From the NCBI GenBank assembly GCA_038025085.1, contig CM076154.1, positions 35,754,501-35,818,500 on the forward strand: a DNA stretch of 64,000 bases, read 5' to 3'. A program made the position numbers and the translations under genes. Below are positions 1 through 11,402 of this stretch, in pieces. The notes below the pieces were generated by a model. It was given only the letters and a program-made list of their open reading frames with translations, was not told the DNA's origin and searched no databases. Positions within the stretch are counted from its first letter, which is position 1, and each line of letters begins with the position of its first letter. The stretch is from Tetragonia tetragonoides (taxonomy: Eukaryota; Streptophyta; Magnoliopsida; Caryophyllales; Aizoaceae).

Positions 1-1152
1 ATCAATATTAGAGAAACAAAATATGTCCAGATAAAGTTGTGACAATGGAGGTTTTCTTATCAAAAAGTGATTGAAATTATTATGATTGTATAGTAGAAAA
101 TAATCATATTAAAGTAAATAATAAGTCTTATATTAGTCCGTTTTACGGTGGGACGGGTTGAATGAATAATTATAATTTAGTTAACACAGAAACACTAATT
201 ACTTGTACATATTAGTCTTGACTAAATAATCTGTCATTCGTCATTACTAATCATAACTACTACTAGTCTTACATAAATAATCATTACTATTAGTTGAGCC
301 CAAATAAAAATACGATAAATTATAGTGGTTGGCAACCACCGAATAATTTTTCCAGTGTAAGAGAAGATGGGAGAAGACAGAAAGAGACTAGGGAGGAAGT
401 TAAACAAAGAAAGAAAATGTACGAAAAATTCACAGATGGTCATGATGTGGTTACTGGTTTGGATATAAAGTGTGTGGTACACAAAATGGGATAGATCCCG
501 ATTGCTGAATTGGTGCTTCACTGCTCTCTGTCTCATAATAAAAATTCTCTGTTTCATTTTGGTTCCACTCCATGTACCAACTAGTTATATGTGATTTTGT
601 CCTGCATTATAACTACTTTAAAATAAATTAAAATATAATATGTCAAATATGAAAAAGGTTAGGATAGTAGATAATACACGAAATGAGAAAAATAATTTAC
701 TTAACTCTTATTAGTCCATCTTTTTTTTATATAATGATTTTCTTTCACTCAAAAAAGTTGAAGTCAAGTCATAATCACCTCCTAAAAAATAAATAAATTG
801 AAGTCAAGGGTCACGACTTCACGAGTGACTCAAGGCGAGTCACTTTCTCACAGAAGATGGGTCACTAGCTTTGTGGACTATTATGAAATCAAAGAAATTG
901 GTTTTTCTTTGTTTTAAGCCATCTTATGGCAAGAGCAAGTCTTGTAAGCCCAGCTCACAGGAAAATAAGGTTATATTAAGAAATATAGGAATTATTTATT
1001 ATGAACCGTAATTCTTTATCTACTAAAAAGTAATACTGATTTTACCAAAAATTACGATAAGACCAACTTATCAAAAGCTACAATAATACCAACTTACATA
1101 GAAATGCTTAATTTTCGTGGGACAAGGGGATTTGATGGAATCCTCTTAACTA
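1..1152. other. Intergenic, AT-rich, no gene seen
   Basis: I see no coding region here. The open frames are short and lack family features. Positions about 690-910 resemble about 1361-2010, once the MITE at 1429-1898 is discounted. Both contain the same 'aagtcaagtcat' stretch and a related 'actcaaggNgagtcac' stretch, so a local tandem duplication is likely. Confidence 0.5.
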
Positions 1153-1155
1153 TTA

Positions 1156-1361
1156 GGGAACGTTCTTTTCAACTGAAAACTAATACTAACTAGTAACTGA
1201 GGATAATTGGGGGGCACCTAGTGGCAACTGAAAGTCTAACTATTGGACATATAATTGTGTCAAATGAAAAGTCCAACTAGTAACAAGTGACAATTGGTGG
1301 CAACTAGAGGTAACTAGGAGCAATCAGAGGCAACTGAAAAACAATTGAAAAGAACATGCCC
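1156..1361. mobile_element. Tourist-like (PIF/Harbinger) MITE
   Basis: A 206-bp element bounded by near-perfect inverted repeats (GGGAACGTTCTTTTCAACTG at the left, the complement of GGGCATGTTCTTTTCAATTG at the right). A TTA target duplication lies at 1153-1155 and 1362-1364. The inside is a degenerate array of 'ggcaactag/ggtaacta' words. There is no coding capacity. Confidence 0.75.
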
Positions 1362-1428
1362 TTATTATTAGTCCTTTTTTAAAATGCTTTTCTCTCTCTA
1401 TTAACTTGAAGTCAAGTCATAGTGAGTT

Positions 1429-1898
1429 AGGGTGCGCTCCTTTCCACTTATTTCCACAGATTCTCACTGATTGAGTAAGGTCTTGCCACTGAATTTTCAT
1501 TAATTCGGTAAAGCCACTGATTTTCACTGATTCTGTAAGGTCCTTCTACGGATTCTCACTGATTCAATAAGGTCCTGACACTAATCTTGTGAGAAGGAAT
1601 GTGAGTCTCACTACTGGGTCTGGATCCTTTGAGGTACCGAGGATCACTCTCTACTGTTTCCTTTGTAAATAGGAGGGTTTTGGGGGTTTGGAGAGTTGGG
1701 GAGGAGAGAGAAAAAGAGAAAATGATGGAGAGGGAGAACTGCAGAGGATCCAAACTCCTCACTACTGATTTCAACTAATAATAAGATCTTGTCACTGATT
1801 GAATAAGAGCTTGTCGCTGATTCTCACTGATTCAGCAATGTCTTATCACTAATTCCCACTAATTGAATAAGGTTCAATAAATAAATAAAAACATACCC
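1429..1898. mobile_element. Tourist-like MITE filled with a degenerate tandem word
   Basis: The element is flanked by TTA on both sides (1426-1428, 1899-1901). Its ends are short and weakly inverted (GGGTGCGC... and ...CATACCC). Internally it repeats a roughly 20-bp word resembling 'cactgattcaataaggtc'. A foldback at about 1585-1770 carries 'ggatcc' near both ends and a purine-rich middle, and looks like a nested insertion. The element interrupts a copy of the 690-910 duplication, which supports its being an insertion. Confidence 0.6.
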
Positions 1899-1901
1899 TT
1901 A

Positions 1902-2515
1902 TTCACCTCAAACAAAAATTGAAATCACTCAAGGGGAGTCACATTCTCAGAGAATGTGGGGCACTTTGTGGATAATTAAAGAAATCGGTGGAATCTCTTT
2001 GTGTCATTGTGTGACTGTGCGTCCGCCACAGCTTGAACACAACGATCCAAGAGGGACGTTGATTTGGAGTATTATATAAGAGGTCATTATATAACGTTTG
2101 ATGGAAAAATGATAAAAATAAAATAAAATGACAAGAAACCTTGTCCCATCCTTGTGGAGCAACAACTCGAGCTTATGCAACAATTGTACTCATCCATTTG
2201 TTGTAGTACGTTCCAATTTTATCAGCTGTCTCCGAAAAGACGTTGTAGTAGTACGTTACCAACACGTGAAAAGGCTGCTAATCGAGCAAGCCGCCTCGTG
2301 TGGTACTCGAAATTGACTCGGTCCTAACATGGGCAGATCTAGTTTGGGCAGGGCATTAGAGTCGGATCCTAGGTATCTAATTTTTTCTGAAAATTTTGCT
2401 AAAGTACTCTATTTCTTGGTTTTTTTGGAAATTATTGCTAAAATATCCTAGTGATCTAGTTTTGCCATCCATTTTATTTAATAAAAATAGTTTTAATACC
2501 CATATTATTAGTTTT
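1902..2515. other. Intergenic, no gene seen
   Basis: Contains the distal half of the duplicated block (compare 780-910) and about 500 bp of anonymous AT-rich sequence. The short open frame at 2128-2316 has no recognisable domain. Confidence 0.4.
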
Positions 2516-2523
2516 CTAAATCC

Positions 2524-3127
2524 GTCACTGATCCCAACTTAATAGTAGACCGACTCGAGTCAACTTCAACTCGAAGTCGAACTCGACTCGCAACTTAAAC
2601 GAGTCAAGCTGAGCTAGATATAGTACTCAACTCGACTCGATAAGTTTGCGAGCTACTCGGTATGTATATATTATATAGAACTATAAATGTTTTACATAAC
2701 AAAGGATAAGGTTTAAAAAAAATCTATAATCAATTAAAAATTAGTTAAAGTGATCAAATTTATTTATAATTTCACTTTTGATCAATATAAATATATTTGA
2801 GTACGATGTGTGTATTTGTGAAAGGAACATGTTTGTTTGATATCGAAAATATTGTTCATTTGGTATCAAAATCCTACACCCCGCGGGTGCTTAAAAAGTG
2901 ATCATTAGTTATGTTATTTGTTTTAATTTTTAACCATTTTAGAACAATAAGCGAAGCTCGATAAATGCTCATCGTACTCGAATTGAAATTCAAAAAAATT
3001 TGAACGAGTCGAGCTGAACTAGTGATTTTTAAACTCGACCCGCACTCAACTCGAATTCGATTTTTTTTTAAACAAGCGTGAGTCGAGCAGGACTAGCTAG
3101 ACTCGTTCGATTAGCACCTCAGTACTA
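2524..3127. mobile_element. Probable hAT-like non-autonomous element with ACTCGA word array
   Basis: Both flanks carry an identical 8-bp sequence CTAAATCC (2516-2523 and 3128-3135), the target-duplication length of hAT elements. The two outer arms are arrays of 'actcga/ctcgactcg' words, and the middle (about 2650-2960) is AT-rich and unique. The terminal inverted repeats are poorly matched, so the exact ends are less certain than for the similar elements at 33978, 41411, 43936 and 59996. Confidence 0.5.
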
Positions 3128-3135
3128 CTAAATCC

Positions 3136-3558
3136 TTTTTGTTTCGTACTAGCATTGAATTATGAACTTACAAAGGCAAGAATAGAATCCAATTCGATCA
3201 AATGGTTTGGAGGAATACATTACTCATTTAAACTTTTAAATCCAATTCGATCCGCGTAGCGCAATACGGTAGGGGTTTATTTGCCGGGTTTCCAATTACG
3301 TTCACCTCTAAACGCAGTACATGCATGGGTTATTACACAATAACTAGTATGCTAAATATTAACTATAAGCAGACCACCATCAAACATAAACTTCAACTTC
3401 CCAATATCTTACTCGTACAACATAAAACCTATACAATTCTCGCACACAAACACATGGGTACACACAAAGTTGTTACAATAATATGTTCTTGATAATTTCA
3501 TAGCTAGTACATGCGTCGAACTCTTCTTCTTCTTTTTCCTTTCACATAGAAGAAGATG
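3136..3558. other. 3' flank of the acyltransferase gene, duplicated at 13.18-13.4 kb
   Basis: No separate gene. The stretch downstream of the acyltransferase stop (about 3340-3540) is similar to 13180-13380, sharing for example 'agtacatgcgtcgaactctt'. The duplication that produced the second exon-3 copy therefore included the 3' flank. Confidence 0.6.
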
Positions 3559-3662
3559 TTAGGGAATATTATCTGGTATATCTTAGAAATATTTTTAGAT
3601 TAGCATAATATTATAGATAATCGCTAGAATATCCTTAAGATATACCAGATAATATTCCCTAA
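3559..3662. mobile_element. 104-bp foldback element with perfect 27-bp inverted repeats
   Basis: Positions 3559-3585 and 3636-3662 are exact reverse complements, starting TTAGGGAATATTATCTGG. The loop is about 50 bp of AT-rich sequence containing a further weak inverted repeat. Flanking 'atgt'-like sequences could be a short target duplication. It lies about 50 bp past the acyltransferase stop codon, so it is probably transcribed in its 3' UTR. Confidence 0.6.
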
Positions 3663-3713
3663 AATGTAGATTACACAATATCTGGTAATAGAAAAAGCAA
3701 GGGAACCTAAAAT

Positions 3714-5002
3714 TTAAAGGCGAGAAATTGGATAGTCTATGACATCATGCAACATTCCTTGAAGTTCATTAGTAAACCTCTCCATCGCCAAACTATCTAA
3801 GCAAATGGGAACCACAATCCCACTTTCCCCCTTACAATTCTTGTGCGAGACAAACAAGCTCAATATGTCATTGGATATCGCCCCTACCCCACCCTTAGCA
3901 ACCCCACTATATACTGGTACGCCCCATCCAAAATCCACATGGCCAAAGCCGGCTCGTACGATGTCAGATACTAAGAAGGTCCGAGCCATGGTAAAGTAGG
4001 GTTTACCCTTGATCACCATGAGGTCGGTTGTGGACTTTACGTATTCCTCAATAACGTCAGCTTTGGCCTTCTTCACTAGTTCTAGGGCATATCCCAACGG
4101 GTTCTGGCAAAGGTTTTTGGTGGTAGAAATTGCCATTGGTAAAGCGAGGGCATTGCCGTAGAACCCGGTTGGTAGGGGTGGATTGACTTTAGACCGAACG
4201 TTAACAACACAAATGAATCGAACCACCTCATCTGGGTCTGGCTCGATAGCAATTGTGCGACAACGCCAGATACAAGCCGCGAGTACCTCAAATGTGGTGG
4301 AGGATTTGAGGTGGGGCGGGATAAAACGCCGGAGAGTGGACATCTCTTTGGGTCCTATATTATGAGAAAAAAGAAGCATAAAATCACACATCTTAGAGAT
4401 TCATTTATTAAGTAGATGTTAAATGGTCTTTAATTAGATATATTAAAGAAAAACTAAATATTTGTTTATTTGGGGTTGATGAACCTTTTAGTTTGGGTTT
4501 TGTAGTTTGGTTATTACACTGCACTTGAATTACCTTTTTACTAAGGGCCTGTTCTCCTCACCTTCTTTTTACTGAACTTATCTGCACAATACTGAACTGA
4601 ACTTATTTTTACTGAATCTACAATTACAAAGAGTAAATTTTTTCTTTGGTTTACCGAACTCTACTGAATTTTCCTGAACTGAACTTCTTTTTACTGAACT
4701 GAACTTAATTTTACTGAACTTAACTGAATTTTACTGAATACTTCAAGGGAAGTCGAGAAGAACAGACCCTAACTCATAAGGAAAATGTTTGGCTGACTTA
4801 TTAGGTGAGCAACTCACTTTTTCTTTGTATCTATTTTTCTCCTACCTTAAATACCATTTTTTCGGAAATAAAGGAGAGAGAATCTGAAAATAGAGAAAAG
4901 AGATGGATACTCGTATAAAGGAGAGGTGGGTTGCCAACCCAGTAAATAAAGGTATGATTTTCCAACTCATAACTAATGATCATATTTTTGGGCTTTACAC
5001 CT

Positions 5003-5039
<37 letters not shown>

Positions 5040-8000
5040 AAAAAAACTTTTGGGCTTTGGAATAATATATCTTGTGATTATTCTTAGAAAAATTCTACTC
5101 CCTCCGTCCCATAATATAAGTCGTTTAAGGTTTTGGCACACAAATTAAGAAAGTTATTAAATAGTCTCAATTGTAGCAAAAATAATTAAACTTGACTAGT
5201 TTACCCCTTGACTTTAGTTTTAACAAATAAAGTGAGCAATCAATGAATTAATGTGAAACAAGGGTAGAATGGGTAACAAATAATAAATACTTTGTTGGAA
5301 CTCTAAAATGACTTATAATATGGGACAAAACTAATTTTCTAAAACGACCTATATTGTGGGACGGAGGGAGTATTAAATCTAAAACGTGTAGATGTTGGAA
5401 TTATCAAGAAAAGAAGACCTACAATTTTCCTTAAAGACTTGACTAAAGTCTACGTAAGTCCAAAGTCTACTCGTATCAACATTGTTATATTTGTGGAAAT
5501 CTTAATTACTCTCTCTGTTACAAACTCTTCTTTTAATTTGCTTTTTGAGGTGAAATGTTATAAACATTAACCATTAATCTATGAAAAAATATAAAGATTT
5601 ATCAAATAAAAATACTTTTAATAGATTCATTTTAAATACATTGTACTAACTTATTTTTATAATTTTATAGTTATATAATTATAATTAATCTATGATCAAA
5701 ATGTCATTTTGAAAACCGTCCAAACTCAATCGAAAAAAATAAAAAAACGGAGGGAATGTATACGGTACCAAAGAAAAAGGACTTGAGAACCAAATCATCA
5801 AGGTGGACGATGGTCTTCCCGGGTTCAGTAACCTCGTTGTCGTACTCATGGTGTACGCAAGTGATTCGGGGTGGGTCTCGAGCGCATAGAAGGTGACGTT
5901 CCCAAATGGGCTTGATCGATGGGGATTGAGCTCCACAAGCTAGCTCGGCTATTGCCTTCATAAATTGAGCCAGTCCTGTTGCATCTGCCATTGTATGATT
6001 TAGACGTAGTGCCAATATGAACCCACCACATTTCAATCGGGTCAGCTGATCAAAATATGACTTGAACGTTAATCAAATAAGGGAAGAATGGAAGATTTGT
6101 ACCTAAGATAACACATCTTTATATTAAGTAGCTAGGTTAATATTCATATCATGGTTAATTAAAAAAAATAAACTACCAATCGTGGGTTGGTTTAGTGGTG
6201 CAGGGGCAAGACTTTGGTAGGAAGGACCAAGGTTTGATCCCCCACAACTACAATTGGGAGGAGCGCAAAACCTTAACCCCGGGACCAGTTTCAGAATATT
6301 GAAAATATTTACCAATGTTTTCCTCACCAAAAAAAAATTAAAAAAAAAACGATCAGTTTTAGGAAAAAGTATTACCGAAAACTCGTTTTTATTAAAATTT
6401 TCCTCTTTATGCATGCCAAGATAGGTACTCCTATAGTCCTATTAGATATTTAGATATGTTATATCTTTTTTGAGATGGATTATAGGAGAAACAAAACTCA
6501 TCACAATACACATAAACATGGATAAGTAAATGGGGACTCATTCCTAACGGTTTTTCAACTTAAAAAGTAACATGTTTTACGATATGCACAATAACTAGTG
6601 TATATGCCCGTACGATGCATGAGATATTTTACCTTTTTTTGGTTTTTTTAAAAGAAAATAAATTATGTTTTCTAATTGGTTGTCTTGCTTTTAACTTTGT
6701 TGTAATAATTTTTTTTTTCTTTTTTGGTGTAAATTTTGTGATTAACTGGTAATAAAAGAACTAAAACAACATCAAGGCGGGATTTCGAGATGTTCATCCG
6801 CGGCTTGACTCTTAATTTGTTTAGGGCAAATATTGAAATGTTGGGAAAACTCAAGCCATGATGGTAATAGCCATTCACTGGCCGTGTATTAGCCTTTGAC
6901 AATAAATAAAGGTTATTCACTGGCTTGTGGTGTCTCTATAAAAGTTAGAGTTATCTACCCCTAAATGACATTGTTTGTTGCATTATAGTTCTACTTATTA
7001 TGATTAGTCATACTGTAAACTTTGATCTATATATATTTAACCGAGTGCTTAGGAAACGATTATTAGGCTTTTATTAACAAACTTGAGAATACTCTGTTAT
7101 AAAGTTCTTCTACCAAAGATAGTAGACAATGGATCAAAACGAACTATGTACATCAAAAGTTTATTGAAACAAAATTTGGGTGGCCCATGTCCCATGCATG
7201 TCCCATCACCCGGCGAGCGCCATGTCCCAACGCACATGTCCCATGTTTCAAGTCCCATGTTCCATGGGTGAAAACATAGTTTGGGGACTCGGATGACTGA
7301 TGACGATAGATATACCCCCCGGAGAACTTTGGGCAAAAACGAAAACAGGGCGATGAGAAGCTGAAAATTAAATCCACGTTTTTGGGCTTTCAGGAGGCCC
7401 CAGAACGAATGTGGATATTTTGCACCACAACACATTAGACACCCTTAGGTAACATAAGAGGCCCCCGGGGTTAGTTATCGAGTCCCTAATAGGCTTATAC
7501 GTGCATTTTTACGGGACACTAATGTAACGGCCTGACCACCGAATGCATGGGTGATATCAAAGTTCGGGGATCCGGATGACCCTCCCAGGGAATCGAGGGT
7601 CCTCTAGGGTGATGATAGACTCCTCGGAGAAGTTTAGGCAAAAATGACACCCGAGCCCCCAGAAGACGAAATGAAGGCTATAATAATCCACATTTTTTGG
7701 GCTTTCAGGATGCCCCGAAACGAAGTTGAAAATTTTTGCACCACATCACACGGAAGACTCCTAGGGAACATAGGAGGTTCTGGGGTCACTTATCCTGGTC
7801 CTTGATAGGCTTGTAAGGGCGTTTTATTGGACATTGGTGTAAGAGCTAGAACGGCAAGGCATGGGCGATATCAAAGTTCGAGGATTCGGATGACCCTCCT
7901 GAGTCACCGAGAGTCCTCTAGGGTTATGATAGACCCTCTAGAAAAGTTTCGGCAAAAATTCCCGGGAAGCCAAAAACGAAGGCTATAATCCACGTTTTTT

Positions 8001-11000
8001 GGGCTTCCGGGAGGCTTCAGAATGAATCTGGATATTTTTGCACCACATCGCACGAAATACCTCTAGGGGACATTGGAGGCCCTTAGGGTTGCTTATCGAG
8101 TCCTTATAGGCTTGGAAGGGAATTTTATGGGACACTATTGTAAGAGTCGGAACACCAAAGGCATGAGTGATATCGAAATTCGGGGATTCGGATGACCCTG
8201 CCGGGGCACCGAGGGTCCCCTAGGGTCATGATAGACTCCCCGAACAAGTTTGGGCAAAAATGACCCGAGTCTCGAAAAGTCGAAAACGAAGGCTATAATC
8301 CACTTTTTTTAGCTTCCGCGAGCCCCCGTAATGAAGGTGGATATTTTCGCACCACGTCGCACGTGACACCCCTAGGGGACATGGGAGGCCTCCGGGGTAG
8401 GTTATCGGGTTCTTGTTAGGCTTGAAGGGCCTCTTACTGGACATTGGAGGTTAATCCACAATTTTGGGGTACCGAGCATGACTCCCCACCACCCCGTGCC
8501 GCCAAACCTACCCCGAAGCCCTTTCTACTATAATAGTGATGTCTCATATTTTTTTACAATTTTTTTTGAAGTGATTTCTAATTTTTATGATATTTTTTTC
8601 TATTTCTCAACGTATTTTTTATTAAAACTTAAATTAAATAGCGACAATTTTTGATTTTTTTTTTATTTTAAAAAAAGAGTTTTCCGTAGCTTAATAAAAT
8701 ACTTGAAAAGTTTGAGGTGAAACTTTTGAAAAATAATTCTCCAAACTTTCAAAACCCAGTTGGAAAGTTATGCACTAGACATGTCAACTCCTGTTAGAAC
8801 TACTAAACTTTACTCTTTAGTGGGTAGTTGCTTGAGAGAGGGCTTGTGGCCGAAGGAAGGCAAGCGACGCGACATGAAGCGCCTACCATTATGAAAGTTA
8901 TGCACTAGGCATGTCTACTCCGCGGTTTATGGGTACCGAGCATGGCTCCCCACCACCCTATCCCCAAACCCTGTCTACTATTATGGTGAAGTCTCATAAT
9001 TCTTCCCAAATTTTTTGAAGCGATTTCTAATTTTTTTTTCATTTTTTTTCCTTTTTTCAGGGTAACTTTTTAGTTAAAAATTAAATTAAATACTCTAGTT
9101 TTAAACATTCAAGTTGGTATAACTGTTCATAGAAAACAATGTAAAGCAGTAAATGATACTAAACTTAATGAAGTTGGAGGAGTTATCTTTCAAAGAGAGG
9201 AGGTGTAGATACCAAATGCCTATTAGCAATTGCAAAGAGAAATACGAAGAACCTTACCAAAATAGGGGTTGGTGGTACACGTTGCCGGAAAGATGGCGGA
9301 TGACGGTGATGAGATCCGGATACGAACGTTGAACATATGGGAAGGTTGTAGGAGATGAATTGATTGAGAGAGGAATTAGCTCTTTTTTTTTGGGGGGGGG
9401 GGTCATCATGCATTATGTGAGAGAAATTAGGTACTACTCAATTTCTTGGATTTATAACGTCTGACAACTTGTGAGAATCAAGGGAATGGGATGAATCCCA
9501 TGAATGAGTCATTACACTCCATTATGTTTTAGTAACGTCTGATTGTTGCTACTTTCTCTCTTTGTTTTCCCCCTTTTTTTAATTGGCCATGAGTCACATA
9601 ACACGTCATGAGTAAATTGACACGTCAATCGACAATTCAACGGTTGAAGTGGCGAGCTCTGATTTAATCATTGCGTTTTAATCTAATTATTAAATAGATT
9701 TCATATTCAATTATTCCCTCTTTTATTTAAGAAAAATTGGCTGCCAATAATTCGAAATTTGGCCCATCTGCAACCAATGATCCCAAATTTAATTTCAGCC
9801 CTAAATATTTGGCAATTTGGACCCATTCCCCAAAATGATTTAAATAAAAAAGGTGTTAGGAATTCCATTAACAACCGTTTACATATTGATGGTTGCACAA
9901 CATTACAGAGCTGGCTCACAATACATCTTCAACCCGTCTCACACTATAATTGAACACTTCGTGGCGAATTGGAGGTGCTGGCTCCGACATTTCCTTCATC
10001 AGACGAGATTGCCTATCTTCAATAAATTCCACACTAACTCCGTATCAGCTTAAATTCTAGAACTTTGTACTAAAACATACCTAGAAATTTTATTTGCAGT
10101 AATAAATTCATTTACTAGTATCTATCAAATAAATATCCACCAAGAGACAAAGACGAGTAAAAAAATTCAATATTTCCTTCAAATTAAACCTCTCTTTCTT
10201 TCTCCCTCCTAGGGTTTCGATCAACTTCCAAATCTCCAATCAACCATGGGAGGAAGCAGAGAGAAACTAATGAAGAAATCACAGTTTTACTTCTAAAGAT
10301 TACTTTTCAATGTGGTATATGGCCAGCTAGTTCCAAAATAGTAATAGAGTAAGCGGGTATGTTTTTTTCAACTTCTCTATGAAACAACATTCAGTAACTT
10401 CTAGTTCAGTTTATTAAAATTCAGGTAAATTCAATTCAGTAAAAATTAAACAAGTTTAATTTAGAAAAATTCAATTCAGTTCGGTAAACCAAAGTACAAA
10501 TTTACTCTTTGTTATTGTAGATTCAGTAAAACTAAGTTTAGTTCAGTTTAGTGTTGTGCAGATAAGCTCAGTAAAAAGAAGATAAAGAGAATAAGGCCTA
10601 ACATTCCAAAAAAAAATTTCAAGTCCTAAAACACCTATTGACTTAGTGCAAACTTGTTTTCTCGCGTCGTTATTTAATTAATGGGTGATCGTTACCATTG
10701 GTACGTGATGGAAAGTTTTGTTCACCACCTACTAATAAAGAGGAGATTTGGAAAGGAGAATAACATGAAACATTTAAAAAAAAAAAAAAACGAATGTAGG
10801 AGTAGGAACTTGTTGTTGTGTCTCCACTGATACTACAGAATTATTGTTAATTATTTTCACCTGAATGAGGATTAAAGGGGAATGAAGCACCCCACTAGAG
10901 CCAGGGACATCATAGAGCAACTCTTGAAAGCAAGGGAAGGGAGGCATAAGGTCATTCCCAAATTCATCAAGAGTAACATCAGCATCAGCCTCAATGAACA

Positions 11001-11309
11001 TAATCCCCTCACCAGTGCACTCCACCACCAGCTTCCTCCCTTTCTTCTCCCTTAGTCTCCCGGCGAACGGGTAGTAAGGTACCAGCGCCTTTGCCACTGC
11101 CTCCTTGATCACCCTAGCCGGGTCCCATAGAAGTAGCTCGGACCCTCCAGGGTTCCTATAGAACTGAATCACCGGGATTTGGAATCGAAGCCCGCTTGAT
11201 CATCGATGTCGGATAGCTCCTTGAACTCATAGGGAGTAGGAGATGCTGGAGGGATAAGCTCTGGAGCTTGCCTTGTTACATTGAACACTAGAGATGATAA
11301 TGTTGTCAT
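3714..11309 (-). CDS. BAHD acyltransferase (benzyl alcohol O-benzoyltransferase-like), one apparent frameshift
   Basis: Predicted to transfer an acyl group from acyl-CoA to an alcohol in the cytosol, as BAHD enzymes of the benzyl-alcohol/anthraniloyl transferase group do; the substrate is inferred. Exons on the minus strand: 11309-10861, 6045-5769, 4354-3714. The splice sites fit GT-AG and join in frame (Q|L at phase 0; FFFG|P at phase 1), giving about 455 residues, close to the family's usual length of about 460. The catalytic HxxxD is HTMAD at about residue 167, and the structural DFGWG is at about residue 383. The N-terminus matches family members ('[20 protein letters not shown]'). One base is missing near 11188-11194 (about residue 40), which shifts the frame before '[10 protein letters not shown]'. 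This is either a disabling mutation or a sequence error. Intron 1 is 4.8 kb and repeat-filled. Intron 2 begins only 10 bp from a Stowaway-like MITE. Confidence 0.8.
4545..4769. mobile_element. Tourist-like MITE, 'ACTGAA' family copy 1
   Basis: A 225-bp element flanked by TAA (4542-4544, 4770-4772). Its ends are GGGCCTGTTCTCCTC and the complement of GGGTCTGTTCTTCTC. The inside repeats 'tactgaactgaactta'. It lies in intron 2 of the acyltransferase. Related copies are at 10353-10598 (inverted) and 45712-46230. Confidence 0.8.
5004..5044. repeat. Poly(A) tract
   Basis: About 35 consecutive A, then a short A/G mix. It may be the tail of an old retroposed sequence inserted on the plus strand, but I cannot identify a body upstream. 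Confidence 0.6.
5098..5370. mobile_element. Stowaway MITE (Tc1/mariner type)
   Basis: Complete 273-bp element. Its termini CTCCCTCCGTCCCATAATAT and the complementary ATATTGTGGGACGGAGGGAG are the classic Stowaway ends, flanked by TA dinucleotides (5096-5097, 5371-5372). It sits in intron 2 of the acyltransferase gene. Confidence 0.95.
5509..5758. mobile_element. Degenerate Stowaway MITE next to a splice donor
   Basis: Ends CTCTCTCTGTTACAAACTC and ...AAAACGGAGGGAATG lie between TA dinucleotides (5507-5508, 5759-5760). It is more diverged than the neighbour at 5098. Its right edge is 10 bp downstream (minus strand) of exon 2 of the acyltransferase, so it shortens the room for donor recognition but leaves the exon intact. 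Confidence 0.75.
6180..6345 (+). mobile_element. tRNA-derived SINE
   Basis: The head carries a box-A-like 'tggtttagtggtgcagggg' and a box-B-like 'ggtttgatccc' about 38 bp further on, followed by a body and an A-rich 3' tail near 6330-6350. This is the layout of a plant SINE with an internal RNA polymerase III promoter. It lies in intron 1 of the acyltransferase, opposite in strand to the gene. No clear target duplication was found. Confidence 0.65.
7165..9110. repeat. Unclassified element, copy A: 'catgtccc' block, ~313-bp tandem units, AT-rich tail
   Basis: From left to right: a block of 'catgtccc' words (about 7170-7265); about four tandem units with a period of 300-316 bp (compare 'gatatcaaagttcg' at about 7554 and 7867 and its variant 'gatatcgaaattcg' at about 8168); then an AT-rich tail (about 8450-8890) that is partly repeated at 8890-9110. 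The same parts occur in reverse order and orientation at about 38100-40545. There is no transposase or retroelement gene; open frames inside are shadows of the repeat. It lies in intron 1 of the acyltransferase gene. Confidence 0.7.
9111..10352. other. Acyltransferase intron 1, anonymous sequence
   Basis: No convincing gene. Positions 10200-10320 look like a plant 5' leader ('cctagggtttcgatcaa') followed by a 16-codon frame starting at the ATG near 10246, then a stop. This could be a captured first exon, but there is too little to identify it. A run of G lies near 9388-9401. Confidence 0.35.
10353..10598. mobile_element. Tourist-like MITE, 'ACTGAA' family copy 2 (inverted)
   Basis: Flanked by TAA (10350-10352, 10599-10601). 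The internal words read 'attcagttcag', the reverse complement of the copy at 4545-4769. The left end is degraded. It sits in intron 1 of the acyltransferase. Confidence 0.7.
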
Positions 11310-11387
11310 TGTTGAAAACAATATCATTTAAGAGAGATATAATTGTAGTTTGATTTGATTAAGGTAGGGAGGGAAGGGTTTAGGGTT

Positions 11388-11402
11388 ACATATATATAGA
11401 GT
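11388..11402 (-). promoter_or_regulatory. TATA box of the acyltransferase gene
   Basis: On the minus strand the sequence reads tctatatatatgtaaccc, about 85 bp upstream of the ATG at 11309. That is a reasonable distance for a TATA box plus a short leader. Confidence 0.55.

Noticed and set aside
5704..6036. Acyltransferase exon 2 appearing to be broken by a MITE
   Set aside because: A GT donor lies right after FFFG and an AG acceptor right before PKEM, joining in frame, so the MITE is in an intron.
6180..6345. A tRNA gene
   Set aside because: Box-A- and box-B-like sequences are present but no cloverleaf can be formed; the A-rich tail fits a SINE. The same applies to 37799-37990.
7097..8444. 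Several open frames over 60 codons in copy A
   Set aside because: They lie in the tandem units, change from unit to unit, and have no domain.
7165..9110. A Helitron or LTR retrotransposon identity for the tandem-unit element
   Set aside because: No TC...CTRR ends with a hairpin, no LTR pair and no polyprotein were found, so I left it unclassified.
9183..9413. A 76-codon minus-strand frame with histidine/proline-rich sequence
   Set aside because: It has no recognisable domain, runs through a poly-G tract, and sits in a repeat-rich intron.
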